Positions 35,911 through 47,891 are shown, counted from the first letter of the stretch. The stretch is DNA of 64,000 bases from Kappaphycus alvarezii (GCA_002205965.3 NADL03000459.1:310001-374000), one strand, 5' to 3'. Notes: generated from the letters alone by a model not told the origin. A program made the numbers and translations.

Positions 35911-37090
35911 ACTGTAAAGTACGGCAACCAGGCCCTGTACGCCAGCCACGTACAGTACAGTAGGGGGCGAGCAGGGTTAGCCATAGCGGTAAACGACCCT
36001 GTGGTACAGCCACAGCGCTGATAGATGCGCTCGCGCACATTGCATGCAGCTCAGTAAAACGCTTCGAACAGAACGACAGTCTAGTGGGGGGGGGCGCACC
36101 GAGGGAGTCAAACGCGGTATGGGTGAATGTAAAGTGCGGTGCACAGGTTGGAGTGTGAGAGTGGGCATGAAAGGTGCGCGAGAGTTTATGTTCGAAATCC
36201 ATGACCTCTGTGTTTGTGGGATACCTCAGCGGTACCGCCAGCGGTTGCGAGCGAAGAAGATGATATTTACTCATTACTTGTCTATAGTGTGCACCGGCTG
36301 ACCGACTATTCTGTTAAGAGCTAACTGGATGGACCATGTCGGCGACGAGTAAGGTGCGCAATATGATGGTTATAGACACTGACGACCACAGGGCGCAACT
36401 GATGCGCTGGTATTGTACAGTGCAGTACTGTAGTGTACAGTACTGTAGATGTGCGCGCGGATACAGTACCGTAGTCTCACAGCGGATGCTCTACTGGAGG
36501 GGTGAAGACTCGCTTGTGTGAGAAATTTAGCTACGTCATTTGGTCCACATGTGCGGCGTCTGTAATACTGTATGTGTTCCCCGCAACACGCCGAATTCAG
36601 TCACCCGATTCAAAATTAGAGTTGCAGTGACGCCGTTGTGTTGGACACACACGAAGCAAGTACCGCAGCGGATGACCCTAGCGCTGATTGCAGTTTTCAA
36701 CGGCGAGACAAATATACTCTTCTGTTGCTTACGGTGCCACATCTGTGATGCTAAAATACTGTAAAGTACTGTACTGTACCGTAGTACCGAACGGTATGAA
36801 GCTGTTGTTCCTTTTTCCCTGTTGAATTTGTTCATTTGCATTGGTTTTTGCATGTACATCCTGTGCCGTACTCGCGCTTGTCTTAGTGTAAGCCTACTTT
36901 TAGAAGCGTGTGCTGTAATGTCGTCATGAATCGAGATGTTGCTTGGTACATGGGTACATCAGTACCCCACTGTATTCATCCAATATCACACAGTTTTGTA
37001 CATGTACAGTACTGTAAAGTCTGTTTACCCTTCTTTCCAAAAACAAGCTGAGTGATTGCGGAAAAAGTTACGAGCACGCGACCAAAAGCA
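35911..37090. other. TACAGTA-rich spacer at the edge of the gene region
   Basis: No recognisable gene. TACAGTA/TACTGTA words recur at about 35930-35960, 36415-36470, 36755-36790 and 37000-37020, often chained as direct or inverted copies sharing GTAC. A run of eight G lies near 36087. This marks the change from transposon graveyard to the C/G-skewed gene region. Confidence 0.5.
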
Positions 37091-37098
37091 TACAGTAC

Positions 37099-37784
37099 AT
37101 GGGACATCGAACACCATCATACAGTAACCATTTCAACCCCCCCCCAAAAAAAGGAACAAACACCCACAAAAAAACTCAACAAAAGCCTTACACCTACCTG
37201 CCCAAGTGTCCCATCCCCTTCAAAACAAAACCCCTCAAACCCTTCCCCAATCTAAAGCAACCGACAAGCTGTCCTTCAGCAACCCCCTCTCCAAAACAAA
37301 GCTCCCCACACAATTCCCGCCCCAGCCCCCCCACCGCCCACAAAAATCCCCCCAATTCTCAGCCAACACGAATCGCAATGCAAACCTCCTTGCACCAAAA
37401 AACCGCGCCCATTTCCAAGCCCCCAAGCCCTCAAACCGCATCTCCTTTCAACCTTGGAATGCACCAAACCCCCGCCACCACCCCTCCCACCCGTGCACCA
37501 TGCCCTCACTGAACCCTCACTCCCCCTCCCCCCCCCTGTCCTCCATCTCACCCAACGGTCCAACATTGTTCACCCGAGCGCCGCTGGTACACGCTCAACA
37601 TCGTTCACCAAACCAACTCTTGCTACTTAAACGCTGCTCACCGTGCATTCAAAGTGACACTGCACGCCGACGTAAACCACGCGGCATCCAAACCACGGCT
37701 TGGACACGACGCCCGTTTTGTACAGGCCATTCCTCGCCTTGCTCCCGCCGCGCTTTTGTAAGGGGACAAGACTGTGGTTGGTAG
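37099..37784 (+). other. C-rich block, candidate plus-strand gene, product unknown
   Basis: From 37130 to about 37560 the plus strand is extremely C-rich and G-poor, the composition of the coding strand in every recognised gene nearby. Overlapping plus frames (37099-37512, 37206-37784) are Pro/Ser/Thr-rich and cannot be told apart. The stretch that reads most like ordinary protein is YTLNIVHQTNSCYLNAAHRA, near 37585-37650, in a third frame. Frame changes or introns would be needed. No domain recognised. Confidence 0.25.
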
Positions 37785-37789
37785 TACGG

Positions 37790-38496
37790 GCGGGTAGGTG
37801 AGGTAGGGTAGGGGTAAGTATTGGGGTGTGTGTGTTGTGGGAGGTTGGTTTGGAAGGATGGGGATTATTATATCGCGGTATCTGGATCCGTCGAGCTGTG
37901 AAGGGGCGTTGGTGAAGTTTATTATTGAGTCGATGGAGTTGGTGCGGACGTTGTTAACGGCGGAGACGTATTTTCCGGAGTTGACGCCGTGGAATGTGAT
38001 TGATTTTCGGGGTTCGGGTGGGATGGGGGTTGAGACGTGGGTTATGGGGGAGGGGGAGGGGAGATGGAGGGGGAGATGAGGGGGAGGGGAGGTGTGTTGT
38101 TGGGTGTGAGGGGATGTGAAGAGGGGGGGTGATATGGAAGGGAGGGTGTGGAATAGTGGATTTGTTTTGAGGGGGAAAGAGGTTGTGGGTTGGGTTGTGA
38201 TGAGGTGAATGTGGAACGGGGGGGGGGTGGTAGGGGGAAGGTAGGTTTTGATGGGAAAGGGCTGCACACAGAGGGTTTGGTTTGGAGGGATGTGAGGGGA
38301 GGTTGGGGCGATGCGGTAGAGCAGTGCATCGCTGAAGTGGGAGGTTATGCTGTTTGTCGGAGGGGTGTGTAGGGCACGTTGCAGGGAATTGGATATGGTT
38401 GGGAAAGGATAGAGAGGGTGGTTGGGTTGTGGTGGTATAGTTGTTTTTGTACAAGTAGTGTAGTGTTTGTGGAAGACTTTTGACTTTGTGCTGCAC
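37790..38496 (-). other. G-rich block, candidate minus-strand gene, product unknown
   Basis: The plus strand is strongly G-rich here, so by the local rule the gene would lie on the minus strand, converging on the previous block. The minus frame 37638-38267 contains KSITFHGVNSGKYVSAVNNV and on to SRYRDIIIPI before a Pro/Thr-rich part. A plus frame at 37828-38079 (MGIIISRYLDPSSCEGALVK, then LTPWNVIDF) is equally protein-like, so the strand is not settled. No family recognised. Confidence 0.25.
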
Positions 38497-38499
38497 GCC

Positions 38500-39231
38500 A
38501 GCTAGTTGTGTGTACTGTACAGTATGTGTACAGAAGAGTGCTGGTTCATCTGCGTGTCCGGGTGATCACTGATCAGGTAGTACATTATGTATGACATCCA
38601 GTTAGTGTAGACTGTTACAGTACAGCGTACATGTACTGTACAGTACTGTACTGTACATACTGTATGCAGTTCTGCAATACGGTACCGTCTTATCTGTACT
38701 GTACGATAGACTATTGTACTCAACTGTAACCTTCATGGTGCACAAGATGGTACGCGGCAAAAAGGCAAGCAAGCGAGCAACAACACTAGCCAAATTTTGC
38801 TTTTTCAAATGAATACACAACGGTATCGTAGCCTACTCTGCACAGCCATACATATGCAATACGCATCTTGCCATTGTTCGGCTACAAACGCTTTTCACTT
38901 TCAAAGGATACCTCTGCCAGAGTGCACCCACAACACTGCACCTTTCAACCACTGTCAACCAGCTTGACCATCAAACACGTCTGTGTCGAATCAACTGAAA
39001 AAAACCTTCAAACTGTGCCTCCAAAAAAAACACCAAACAATCGTTCCAATGAAAAAAAAAAGAGAAAAAAACCTTCCAGGTTCAAATTCCAGCGAGCGAG
39101 CTGTCTCTGCAAAATGTTAAAATTCCAAAAAAAAAAGTTATCCCCCCCCCTCGAAATCGGCCTCCATTCCTTGACATGATTCCTCATTTCCCCGCCACAT
39201 GCCTTCCCACACTGCCAATCGCCAGCCCTCC
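38500..39231. other. Spacer with dense TACTGTA words
   Basis: At 38513-38530 and 38610-38662 the motif is chained, including TGTACTGTACAGTACTGTAC. An A/C-rich patch with poly-A runs follows (38990-39140). No gene recognised. Confidence 0.5.
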
Positions 39232-40126
39232 TTACACCGCCTTGTCTTGGGCCGAAAACTCCCGAATCACCCGTTCCAATCTCTGAATTGTTCTCTGATA
39301 CTCTTCTGCCTGTTCCACCAATCTCTTATTCTCCACCTGCATCGTCTCAATCTTCTTCTCCAACATAGCCGCCTGTTGCACTCTTCTCAACCGACATCTC
39401 TCCGCACTTTCTCTATTTCGTAACCGTCTCAAAATCCGTCGTTCCGTCTCTGTCAGTTTTGCATCCTTACGTCGCCCCTCTCGGATCGCCTTTTCCCTCC
39501 GCTCCAGTATACTCTTTGCACTCGGTGGCATTACCACCGATGTCATTTCGCCCTGTGTACCGTCCTTGCCTTTTTCATACCCCCTCAACCATCCCCCCCT
39601 TGCATTATCCACAGGCGACGACGTCAATGCACGTTTCGCATGTACATTGGGGTGGTGATGCGGTAGAGAAAACAAATCCGATGGGACATGGTCCGATGGA
39701 GGGGTAGCTGTTGATTCATAGGTAATCGGTGGTGAGAGTGTAGGTTTAGAAGGGCTGCATCTTGGCATACAAAGTGACGATTGTTCCGAGGTGGACGAGG
39801 TGGTATGAGGGATACAAGGGGTAAGTGAGGTGGGGAGCGGAGCGGGAGAGGGGGGTGGAGAATCGGGGGGGGGTTGTAAATGGGCACGAGTTCGGGCTTG
39901 GGCGGTGGTGGATGATTGGGATTGGGATAGGCGGCGGGACGGAGGAGGCTAAAGGCGGAAACATCATCCTGTACACCACGGGGAGAGGGTGCAAAAGGAG
40001 GGGGAGGTGGAGGGAGGTGGATAGGTCTGGAGGGAGGGACACACGAGGGTGGGCGGAAGGGTGGGTAGGTTTGGTGGGATGTTGTGTTTCGGTGAAGGCG
40101 AGGATCTCGTCGAGGATGTCGGTCAT
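39232..40126 (-). CDS. bZIP transcription factor
   Basis: A DNA-binding, dimerising nuclear factor. The C-terminal 95 residues hold a classic basic-leucine zipper. The basic region RRLRNRESAERCRLRR contains the N-x7-R signature. A zipper follows with Leu, Met, Leu, Tyr and Leu at seven-residue steps and Asn in the second heptad, ending RLERVIREFSAQ. The frame with the bZIP is open from 39948 down to 39232, starting right after CTTTAG on the minus strand, a good splice-acceptor shape. Upstream in another frame an ATG at 40126 begins MTDILDEILAFTETQH, an acidic start suiting an activator. Joining them needs an intron (for example about 94 bases, 40042-39949, in phase) or a frame change at the C/G runs. 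The middle is Ser/Pro-rich. Target genes unknown. Confidence 0.82.
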
Positions 40127-41190
40127 GGTTGGGTTGAGTAGTAGATGGTGACGTGGGGGGATGGTTGGAGGGAAGAGATGAGGGGTGGAGGGGTGAGGGG
40201 AAGGGGAGGAGGAGGAGGGTCGGCGGGATGTGAGTGAGGGTGGTGGATGGGGGAAGAGGGAAACAGGGATGATGATGTATAGTGGAGGGAAAGAGAGGAT
40301 GGGGGAGGGGGTGGTTGTATAGTGGTATGGTTGGGGCACTGATATGGTGACGGTGGGAGGAGGAGAGGGTGGGGGTGGGGGGTGGGGGTGGTGATATATA
40401 GAGGAGGTTTGTTTGGTCTTGGTCAGGATGGCTTGGACTGAACGGAGGGGTTTATGCAGTGTACCTGTATGTTGTATAGGTACACTACTGTACACTACTG
40501 TATATGAGGAATCAACTAGACTAGCTAGGAAAAGAGATCAAACAAAAAGAGGTGGTTTTTTTTGTTGGGGGTCGCTGCGAAACATGATTAGAAAATGGGG
40601 TTTACTCGTGAATCGCCTCTTTTGGTTATATTTTTTATTTTTCTTTTTTTAATTTATTTTTCTTTTTTTTTGTAGCGAGTCATCTTTTTCTTTCACCGTA
40701 TGTAAGGGCAGGTGTTATGGCAACTGACATTGACAGCCGTAATTTTTATATTTTACAATGTTTAATATTCTGATATTTTTGAAACATGCTTGTATCGCGA
40801 GAGGGCTATTCAACAATACATGTAAGTCGATGCACATGACGCATGCATGAGATTGATATGAAACCTTTTTCTTTTCTATAAAATGGTAACCAATATGGAG
40901 GAGTTGCGATTCGCCAAATGGTTGGCTGGTTGATTTGCAACTTCCATTATCACTCCACGTCACGCTCCAGAGTGACATTCCTTTTACTTTTCTTTCTTTC
41001 TTTTCGTATCGAATTCGATATGATAACTCGTTCGAATCGTCCCATTACACCTTTCTTTTTTCTTAATTTAGCAAACCACTCGGAAAAAAAATTGGATATA
41101 TACTCAAATTTATACCTTTCTCCACCAGCGCAATCGATTCGGATTGCAACACTCGGTGCACTGTGAAACAATCAACCGAAAAAAAAATAA
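40127..41190. other. Upstream region of the bZIP gene
   Basis: The plus strand stays G-rich to about 40440, so the bZIP transcript may reach further upstream. Paired TACACTACTGTA words lie at 40480-40502, followed by a T-rich stretch (40550-40680). No other gene recognised. Confidence 0.4.
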
Positions 41191-41199
41191 TAAAAAAAA

Positions 41200-42053
41200 C
41201 AAAATACACATGAAAAATGTGCCATATCGAGAGCGGCAACCAACAACCTACACCCTTTTCCCCACACAAATTCCCTTCTCCCCGCCCTCCACACTGCCGC
41301 TGCCAAAAAGAGCAACACCTGATTCATTGTCTACCGAGCACCCAACTTTCGTCCTCCCCAACCTCCACTTGAAACCCTCTTGCAAAATCCACTCCACCAA
41401 TCATCTCCGTCAACCTACCATACGCCCCGACCCCTGCCTCTTCCCATCAATGCCTGCAACAAAGGCCACCACTCTGCACGAATGCATCGCCGCTTTCCCA
41501 TTTCCCCGCACAATTTCCCCACTCCAAACACCCCCCCCCACAATCCACCATCCACCCAAAACAAAAATAGAAATAGCATAAATAAACCATCCTCATTCCA
41601 CACTCGAGACCACCTCCACAACAACGGCCGCAAGGCCCCCTTCATACCCTCCCTTGCAATCATCACCCTCTGACACCTGCGATCACCCCAATCTCAATTT
41701 CTTCGTGCCGCCCGAAACCCTATTGTCCATTGAATCACTCAACCATCGCATCGCAAAACATCTCTGTACCCTGCGACCATTCTCCAGAAACTACTGCTCA
41801 CACACGCAAACAATCTGTTCCCCGATGCACAGTCCATCCTTCTTCAACCTGTCCCACTTGCACCGTTCGCAGCCCGTCTCCAAAAACAAGACCTTGCGCG
41901 CGTAGCCAAAAAAGTCTACCACGTGTTCATACTCGTGCACGCGGCATGACTTGCCGAGAATACAGTCCTGGTTCACACTGCGTGCCGAGCAATGGAAAAA
42001 CTGCCAAATCGCAGGCGCAAGCCGTTGACAAGGGATGCATCAGTCGTGGGATG
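41200..42053 (+). other. Candidate plus-strand gene, product uncertain
   Basis: The plus strand is C-rich. Protein-like segments appear in successive plus frames: MPATKATTLHECIAAFPF (from about 41451), LLSIESLNHRIAKHL (about 41720-41765), then in a second frame LQKLLLTHANNLFPDAQSI through ARVAKKVYHVFILVHA to a TGA near 41950, and on through AENTVLVHTACRAMEKL. The spacing of LFP, Pro-x-x-Phe, RV-x3-VYH and NT-x-x-x-H is loosely like the C-terminal half of Mob1/phocein proteins. The N-terminal zinc Cys pair is not visible, so this is only a suggestion. Frame changes suggest introns, errors or decay. Confidence 0.25.
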
Positions 42054-42059
42054 TGAAGA

Positions 42060-42721
42060 TTTGTCAGGAGCACGAGGGGTGGATCGGACAGGCTGCACTG
42101 ACGGGTGCCGTGTGGAGAGAGCGTGATGGATGGGTGTGCAATGGAATGCATGCAGTTGTGCGCAAGGTTTGGGTGTTGATTTTTGTGGTTTGGGTTGTGA
42201 GGAATCGGGACCTGGTGGGTGGGTATGGGAGTGCGTGGTTGAGGTGGTTTGGTGGGGCACGGAGGATGTTTTTTTTTAATCAGTGCGGGCGGGGGGTGTG
42301 TGTTTTACGTGCATCCGTTTGGACTTGCGGTTACGATATGGAGGGTTGGAGGGTGGTTTGGTGTTGGAAATTTGGAGATGTGGGTGAAGGGCGAAGGGTG
42401 ATGAGGTGAAGGAAATTTTGGGGTGGGTGTGGCGGTGTGGGATGGATGGGAGTCGGGGTGGGGTCTTTTTTGGGGGCTAGGGCGGCATGGTGTGGGCGGG
42501 TGTAGGTGGGGGAGATGTGGGTGTTGTTTACGCAGAGGGGTGGAAAGTGGAAGAATGGAATAGTCGGGTTTTCGAGATGAAGAGGACGGTGTTGTATGTG
42601 TTGGTGGGCGGGGAAAGACAAGGGAATGGGAGTGGGCATGTGACGGGTTTCGGCAACAGGTTTGGTGTTGTGAAATGATGTGACGGAAAAAGCAATGATT
42701 GCCGAGGTGCTTTGTGCTCAT
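42060..42721 (-). other. G-rich block, candidate minus-strand gene, product unknown
   Basis: The plus strand is G-rich and minus frames are Pro/His/Thr-rich (42305-42721, 42331-42639, 42528-42830). The most ordinary-looking minus segment is TNTYNTVLFISKTRLFHSST near 42540-42610. By strand composition this would converge on the previous block. No domain seen. Confidence 0.2.
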
Positions 42722-43391
42722 CCCACGTCAACAACTGTAATGCAGTGCATAAATCCAATTGCATGCCTTTGCAGATCAAAAAGGGAAGAGGATAATTGAT
42801 TCCTTGTTGTTTTGAGTTTACAATTGGCACGGTACATTAGGTTACATGGGCTTGTGGAATTGATAACACATGGTGTTTGAGTGTGCACCTTCCACATTTC
42901 CATGGAGCAGTTTGAATTTTCATTTGGAAATACCGTACAGTAGTGTACAGTAAGATTATCATAACAAGAGTGTTTTCGGAAAGATCAACTGCACGGAGCA
43001 GCAGTGCAAAAGTTTGCAAAGTGTTGAATACCGTAGTTTCTGTATTACCAGAGGTTGTACAGTACCAGTGCAACACTTTTAAGCGAATACAGTCGAAATG
43101 TGCACACCTGCCCATAATGATCAGCTGTACCCTACTCTACTGTAAATAACGGTCCATGACCAGTCGCTTGCCTCGAAATAGCCCGTGGACCGCCGATACA
43201 GCCGGTACAACAAAACAGTTTCCCAGAAACTACACTCACCAGTACTGTACTGTAACGAATAACAATGCTCACTCGACAGCACAACACAAGCCATCCTACA
43301 GTAGACTCTACTATACCGTACAGTACAATACGTACTGTACATACAGTACAGTACAGTACAGTACAGTACAGTACCATACCACACCGCTCAA
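42722..43391. other. Spacer with TACAG repeats
   Basis: No gene recognised. TACAGTA-type words occur at about 42930-42955, 43055-43070, 43240-43256 and 43313-43380, the last merging into a pure tandem (listed separately). Confidence 0.45.
43343..43374. repeat. TACAG tandem repeat
   Basis: A five-base unit (TACAG) is repeated head to tail about six times. A second tandem of the same unit lies at 44454-44481. These show that the scattered motif can expand as a microsatellite. Confidence 0.9.
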
Positions 43392-44095
43392 GTGTCCACG
43401 CGATCCACGTACACAAAAACCGTCACCAACGCCCTCAAAAACTCACAGTTGTGCCAAACGCAACGCGCACCAGTTGCCCATGCCCACGCCCATGCCAAAA
43501 GCACGCCGCAGCCAAACGTGCATTACACCACACCCTCCCAACCCACGCCTCTACTGCAACCCATTCCGGCCCCTCACCCGCAAGGTCCATGCCCTCTTCT
43601 CCCTGCCCCCCCCCCCCCCCCGTAAATCCCCAAACGACACACACTTGTGACCCTGTGATCCCGATATTCACAACAGTGAACCAAAAGCAAGTATTCTGTT
43701 TTACCACACCCCATGTTTCACCCAGCCTTCCGTGCAGACACTTTCCACGTTCCTGGTTCCTGACTGACGCAGCTGCATCCGCCCGTTTATCGACAGTCAC
43801 GCTGCAACAGTGTATACTCTGTATTTTGGACCAACATGTGTGGTCTTTGTACACATGTCACACCATATGCACTAGCTGCGTCATACTTGACCCGTAGTCG
43901 GATTCAAAGTTTGTTGATACAAGCGCAAGGTACTAGGAACTGTTCTACGTGCTACTGTTGCTTTGGAAAAGTGGGCAGTTTCTACCGGCCCGGTGTGGAA
44001 ACGTGGGAGAAACTCGAATGCGATGGGTGGACAACTCAACTGGGTATGCAGGGAAATGGAGGGTTTATGGGATGCACACTACCTGGAATCTAGGT
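43392..44095 (+). other. Candidate plus-strand gene with a RING-like cysteine cluster
   Basis: The plus strand is C-rich to a run of about 14 C at 43607-43620. The frame open from 43265 to 43897 ends with QQCILCILDQHVWSLYTC then HTICTSCVILDP: two CxxC pairs around a Cys-His. After the stop at 43895 another plus frame has RNCSTCYCCFGKVG (about 43935-43975), offering a further CxxC. The order resembles a RING finger, but Cys and His of the third pair are adjacent, which RING fingers do not normally allow, and the last pair needs an intron or frame change. Tentative. Confidence 0.25.
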
Positions 44096-44453
44096 TGGTA
44101 CTAGTGTTGGTGTACAGTATACAGTAGGGTTGCTGGTGGAAAAAGAGTGTTTTGCGTTGTTTTTGTTGTGCATGTGTTACTTGTAGAGTGACTGTACCGA
44201 ACGGGGGCTAGATTCTCGTACTTTTACTGTACTGAAATGTTGATTGGGTTTGGGACAGAATGTAAAGTGCACTGTACAGTACTGCACAGTACAGTACAGT
44301 ATTGTGTGATACTGGATTTCAACAGTCATGGAGTCTATTCCATGATCCTGTAACTTGCCTTTGAAAATGAACCATATCAATCCGAGGGTGACTGCTCTCG
44401 CCCCAGATCGTCATTTTATAAAAACACAAAAACCACCTGCGTAATACCCACCC

Positions 44454-44488
44454 GTACAGTACAGTACAGTACAGTACAGTATAAAACC
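44454..44488 (+). promoter_or_regulatory. TACAG tandem followed by a TATA-like box
   Basis: A tandem of TACAG units runs directly into TATAAAA (44481-44487). An ATG in good context (AAAATGACC, 44603) lies about 115 bases downstream. This is the clearest case of the motif beside a core promoter-like sequence. Function is inferred. Confidence 0.3.
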
Positions 44489-44602
44489 CCCATAATCATA
44501 CTAGCGACCCGTTCAACACCACGTCCACGTACTGAACCAAAAAAACCCACTCAGCCGAAAAACAAAAAATAATCCGATACCCGCTTTACACACAAACTCA
44601 AA

Positions 44603-45210
44603 ATGACCTGGCGATACAAAAGCAACCCCCTTCAACACCCACACACCACCCCATTGGCCACCCTCACAAACACAGGCACCTCATGTTCCACGCGCCGCGA
44701 GCGACAATGTTTTTCTGTTTCGACGTTGCGGGGTGGGCTGGGAGCTACCCACAACTGTGAGTGCATGTTGCGTACGGTGTTATAGGGTTGGTATGCGCTA
44801 CGAGGTGTGTGGTATAGGTGGTGAATGAATGTGAGATGTGAGTGGGTTGGGAGGGTGGGTTTGTTGTTGCGTTGACATGGTATATAGTTTGGAGTTTTGT
44901 TGGATCGAGTTGGGGTGAGTGTTGTGTCGCGGATGCTTCCCATGCAGCGTGTCTGCGTCATGTGTCACAGATGGGAGTGGTTGGTATATTGCAAGTGGAG
45001 TGACATGGGAGTTTTGACTGTGTGGAACGGCAAATGGGGTAGGGCGGGTTGAATGAGATGGATTGGTTGGATCATGACAATTCCATACATGGTAACGTAG
45101 CGGAAGGGTCGGATCACGAATGTGTGAAGAGGGGTAGGAGTGATGAAAGTTTCGTTTGGTGATATTGGGGTTGCAGGGGTTGCACAGTATCCGTTCAAGG
45201 TGTCGAAGCA
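44603..45210. other. Two unassigned short frames, probably converging
   Basis: A plus frame starts at 44603 (MTWRYKSNPLQHPHTTPLAT) and runs 60 codons. The plus strand then turns G-rich, and minus frames (44798-45211, 44632-44961) become the likelier coding side by composition. No domain was recognised in any. Confidence 0.2.
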
Positions 45211-46599
45211 TCGAGTGCAGGTGTTTGTATTGACCGTTGCACGAAAGGAGCAGTGAGTGTACGGTACAAGATAACCAGTCGGTGCGGTACAGTGCCCCTG
45301 GACGGCTGTGTAGTACCGTACCGCATTGGAACAGCCTGTCGCAGTTTCCGAAACGTTTGAAAAAAGTAGAAATCTGTATTGTTCAAACGGACCCGAGGCG
45401 ACCGTGGCGGGTTGCCGGCGGCAGCAAGCTGGCTTGTTGCGACTGTGCGACTGTGTTTGTCAAGATTGGTAATGTGCACCTCAAGTTTGCATGCGGAGCT
45501 GTATGCAATGTTTTTACAGGAATTAAAAGGTGAAATGCAGCATGTGAAGGGGAGAATGTGAGTGTGCCTTACTTTGTGTCAGTGACAAGTGAGTGGTGGT
45601 GGTTGTGATTTAGGTTTGGAGAGATCCGTGCATTGGTTTGGATTGGTTTAAAGCTGTGGTATGCTAATCGGGTTGTTTAATGTAAAGTTGATATTGTGAA
45701 GGGTTTTACGTTGGTCAGCGTGTCATGATGATTTGACAACTGTTGCCATTGTCTCTTTTTTCGTAAGACTTACAGATAACTGTGCAAGGCCACCTGCCAC
45801 AGCATTCCATTTCAGTAACGGGTTTTTATTTTCTTGATAGCTTTGACTTTTTGACTTTTGGGGAACGGTTTGTGTGCTTTTGTCTTGGGCTGTTTTCACG
45901 CATCAAGTTGGGCGGAAACAAGCAATGGAAATCCCGGCAAGCCCACCCGTGGAAGGACTCATTTCATATGTAAGACTGGTTAAATCAAATGTGTGTGTCT
46001 TATCACGGGGCAAGAAGCAAATTGGACAAAGTTTTTCATTGTTGGGCAAACTTTTGCCCACTGCAGGTGAAAGAGTGGCGATGAACTTGTACTGTACTGT
46101 ACTGGACAATTGCTGTACAGGTACAAGTACAGGTACATTACTGCACTGTACTGTAGCGTCATATGCAGTATCAAAATGCAATGCACTCTATCCACGTTGA
46201 TGAGACAGAAAATGGATGCCCCTTTTTGGTCTGAAATAAGACGGGAAATAGAAATGACACCACCATTCAAGTAAACTTCTTTCATTGTACTGTGTTGTAC
46301 ACGCTCTACTGTACAGTACAGCACAGTACTGTACCGTGTACGGTGCTGTACAGTATTGTACCGTCACTGTCAAATTGTAATTTTATTCAACTTTGCAGTG
46401 TCTGCACCCGGAACGTGGACGTCACCGAATCAAACTGAATCACATTCTTCAAGTTATTTGCCAAAAACTTGAATCAAGTGGAGCATGTATTCCTTTTTCA
46501 ATGCTTTACCAGTGTTGAAACTTGCCTGACTTTTTGTTTGTGGTGAGGTGGCGAGGTTACGCTTGCCGACTCAGCCATGCTACCGTACCGTCGACAAAA

Positions 46600-46600
<1 letters not shown>
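45211..46600. other. Unassigned stretch with TACTGTA clusters
   Basis: A plus frame at 45237-45533 contains KLACCDCATVFVKIGNVHLK and FACGAVCNVF; I do not recognise it. TACTGTA words cluster at 46087-46160 and 46310-46372. Otherwise only short frames. Confidence 0.3.

Positions 46601-46636
<36 letters not shown>
46601..46636. repeat. CCAG tetranucleotide repeat
   Basis: About nine head-to-tail CCAG units, the second varied to TCAG. A simple microsatellite outside any recognised gene. Confidence 0.9.
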
Positions 46637-46637
<1 letters not shown>

Positions 46638-47891
46638 TAGGCTACTTGGCTAAGCTAGACACCTCTGTCCAATGTTAAATTCAGAGGACAGTGTGCTTTG
46701 CTGCACCTCGACCCGGTATCATTATGCCCATGTCCACCCACCCCTGCCATGCCCTGTCCTGCCCTGTACAGTATGTAATTGCTCAGAAACACTGTAAACA
46801 ATTCCTGCAAACCACTCCAACCAGCAAAGTAAGGTCCTTGTCCCCTGATGAAAAATACCTCGACATTAAAACAACAACAACAGAAAACAATGAGTAATGC
46901 CGTCAATCTCGTACACAAACTATTCATACCAATGCTGCCACCACTGCTCACCACTCTCCCGCGCCACATGCTTCCCCATCGCCCCGCACCAAACTACCAT
47001 TCCATGATTCAAACCATCCCTATTCCCCTCCACCACTCATTTTCATTCCCCCACCCCCACCCCCACCATACCACCATCAACTCCACAACAACCTCCATCA
47101 CACCACCAACAATGATCCATCCCCACATCTCCACATCCTCACGCATTCAATTCATGCAAATCAAACCACATCCATCATCCCATCCCTACTTGCATTCCTC
47201 CCGAGATGATTAAAAAATTCGCAGCGCCACCGAATCCAACTCGAGAAAGCCACCCGTACATTTTTATCGCGATCAGTTTCATACGGCCACTCCACTTTAC
47301 ACTCTCGAGACCGCCCTCCCAAATACCCTATCAAATTCCACAATTGAATCACAGATCCCATTTCACCTCCACCCACACCCACACCATTCAAAAGGCCCCC
47401 ATTCCCCGCCTCAGCCCAGCCTTCCCCACCCAATTCCCACGCCCCCATGTCCACAACCGCCCTACAATAACCCGACATTCCCCAGTGCTATGGACTCGTT
47501 TCACAAATGCGCCTCGCTTGCGTATGGCAACCGGTTTATTATCCCACATTCTCGCGCTTCTCTTGTATGCCACCCAACGCGCCGTGCCGAGAACAGATCG
47601 TGTGCTTGTGTGACACTTGTTGAAAGTTGGTTGTTTGGTTGTTTGGTTGGTCGAGGTGCTGGGAGTAGGGGTGGTATGCTTGTAGTGGACTGCAGTGTAA
47701 GTTGGGGCGGGTTTGGGGCGGTATGGCTCACCCCTTTTTGAGAAAGGTTGGACCAAACTGCGATGTTCACTTGGTGACATATGGCCTGTTGTTGTTGTAA
47801 TATGCGTATTGCTTGGGTGGTTTGGGTGGTGGTAAGAGTTGGGTTGGGATGAGGTCGAATGAGGGGAGGAAGGGGGGGGGTTATTCGGCAA
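46637..47891. other. C-rich then G-rich block pair, candidate converging genes
   Basis: The plus strand is C-rich from about 46910 to 47480 and G-rich from about 47590 to 47880, the pattern of two converging genes. A plus start at 46890 reads MSNAVNLVHKLFIPMLPPLL. Further plus frames are Pro/His-rich, then contain FHKCASLAYGNRFIIPHSRA (about 47495-47560). On the minus strand a frame reads GTARWVAYKRSARMWDNKPV. No domain recognised on either strand. Confidence 0.2.

Noticed and set aside
36150-36230. A GTTCGAAATCC stretch resembling the B box of a tRNA gene
   Set aside because: No A box at the right distance upstream and no foldable acceptor or anticodon stem, so not a tRNA.
37276-37566. Gly/Trp-rich minus-strand frame opposite the C-rich block
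   Set aside because: It is the complement of low-complexity Pro-rich sequence; poly-C tracts produce such Gly-rich antisense frames everywhere in this region.
41791-41976. Cys-rich minus-strand frame (DCILGKSCRVHEYEHVV, then GCERCKWDRLKKDGLCIG)
   Set aside because: Looks like a zinc-binding protein but lies opposite the C-rich strand, and no family matches. Kept only as a possible alternative to the plus-strand reading.
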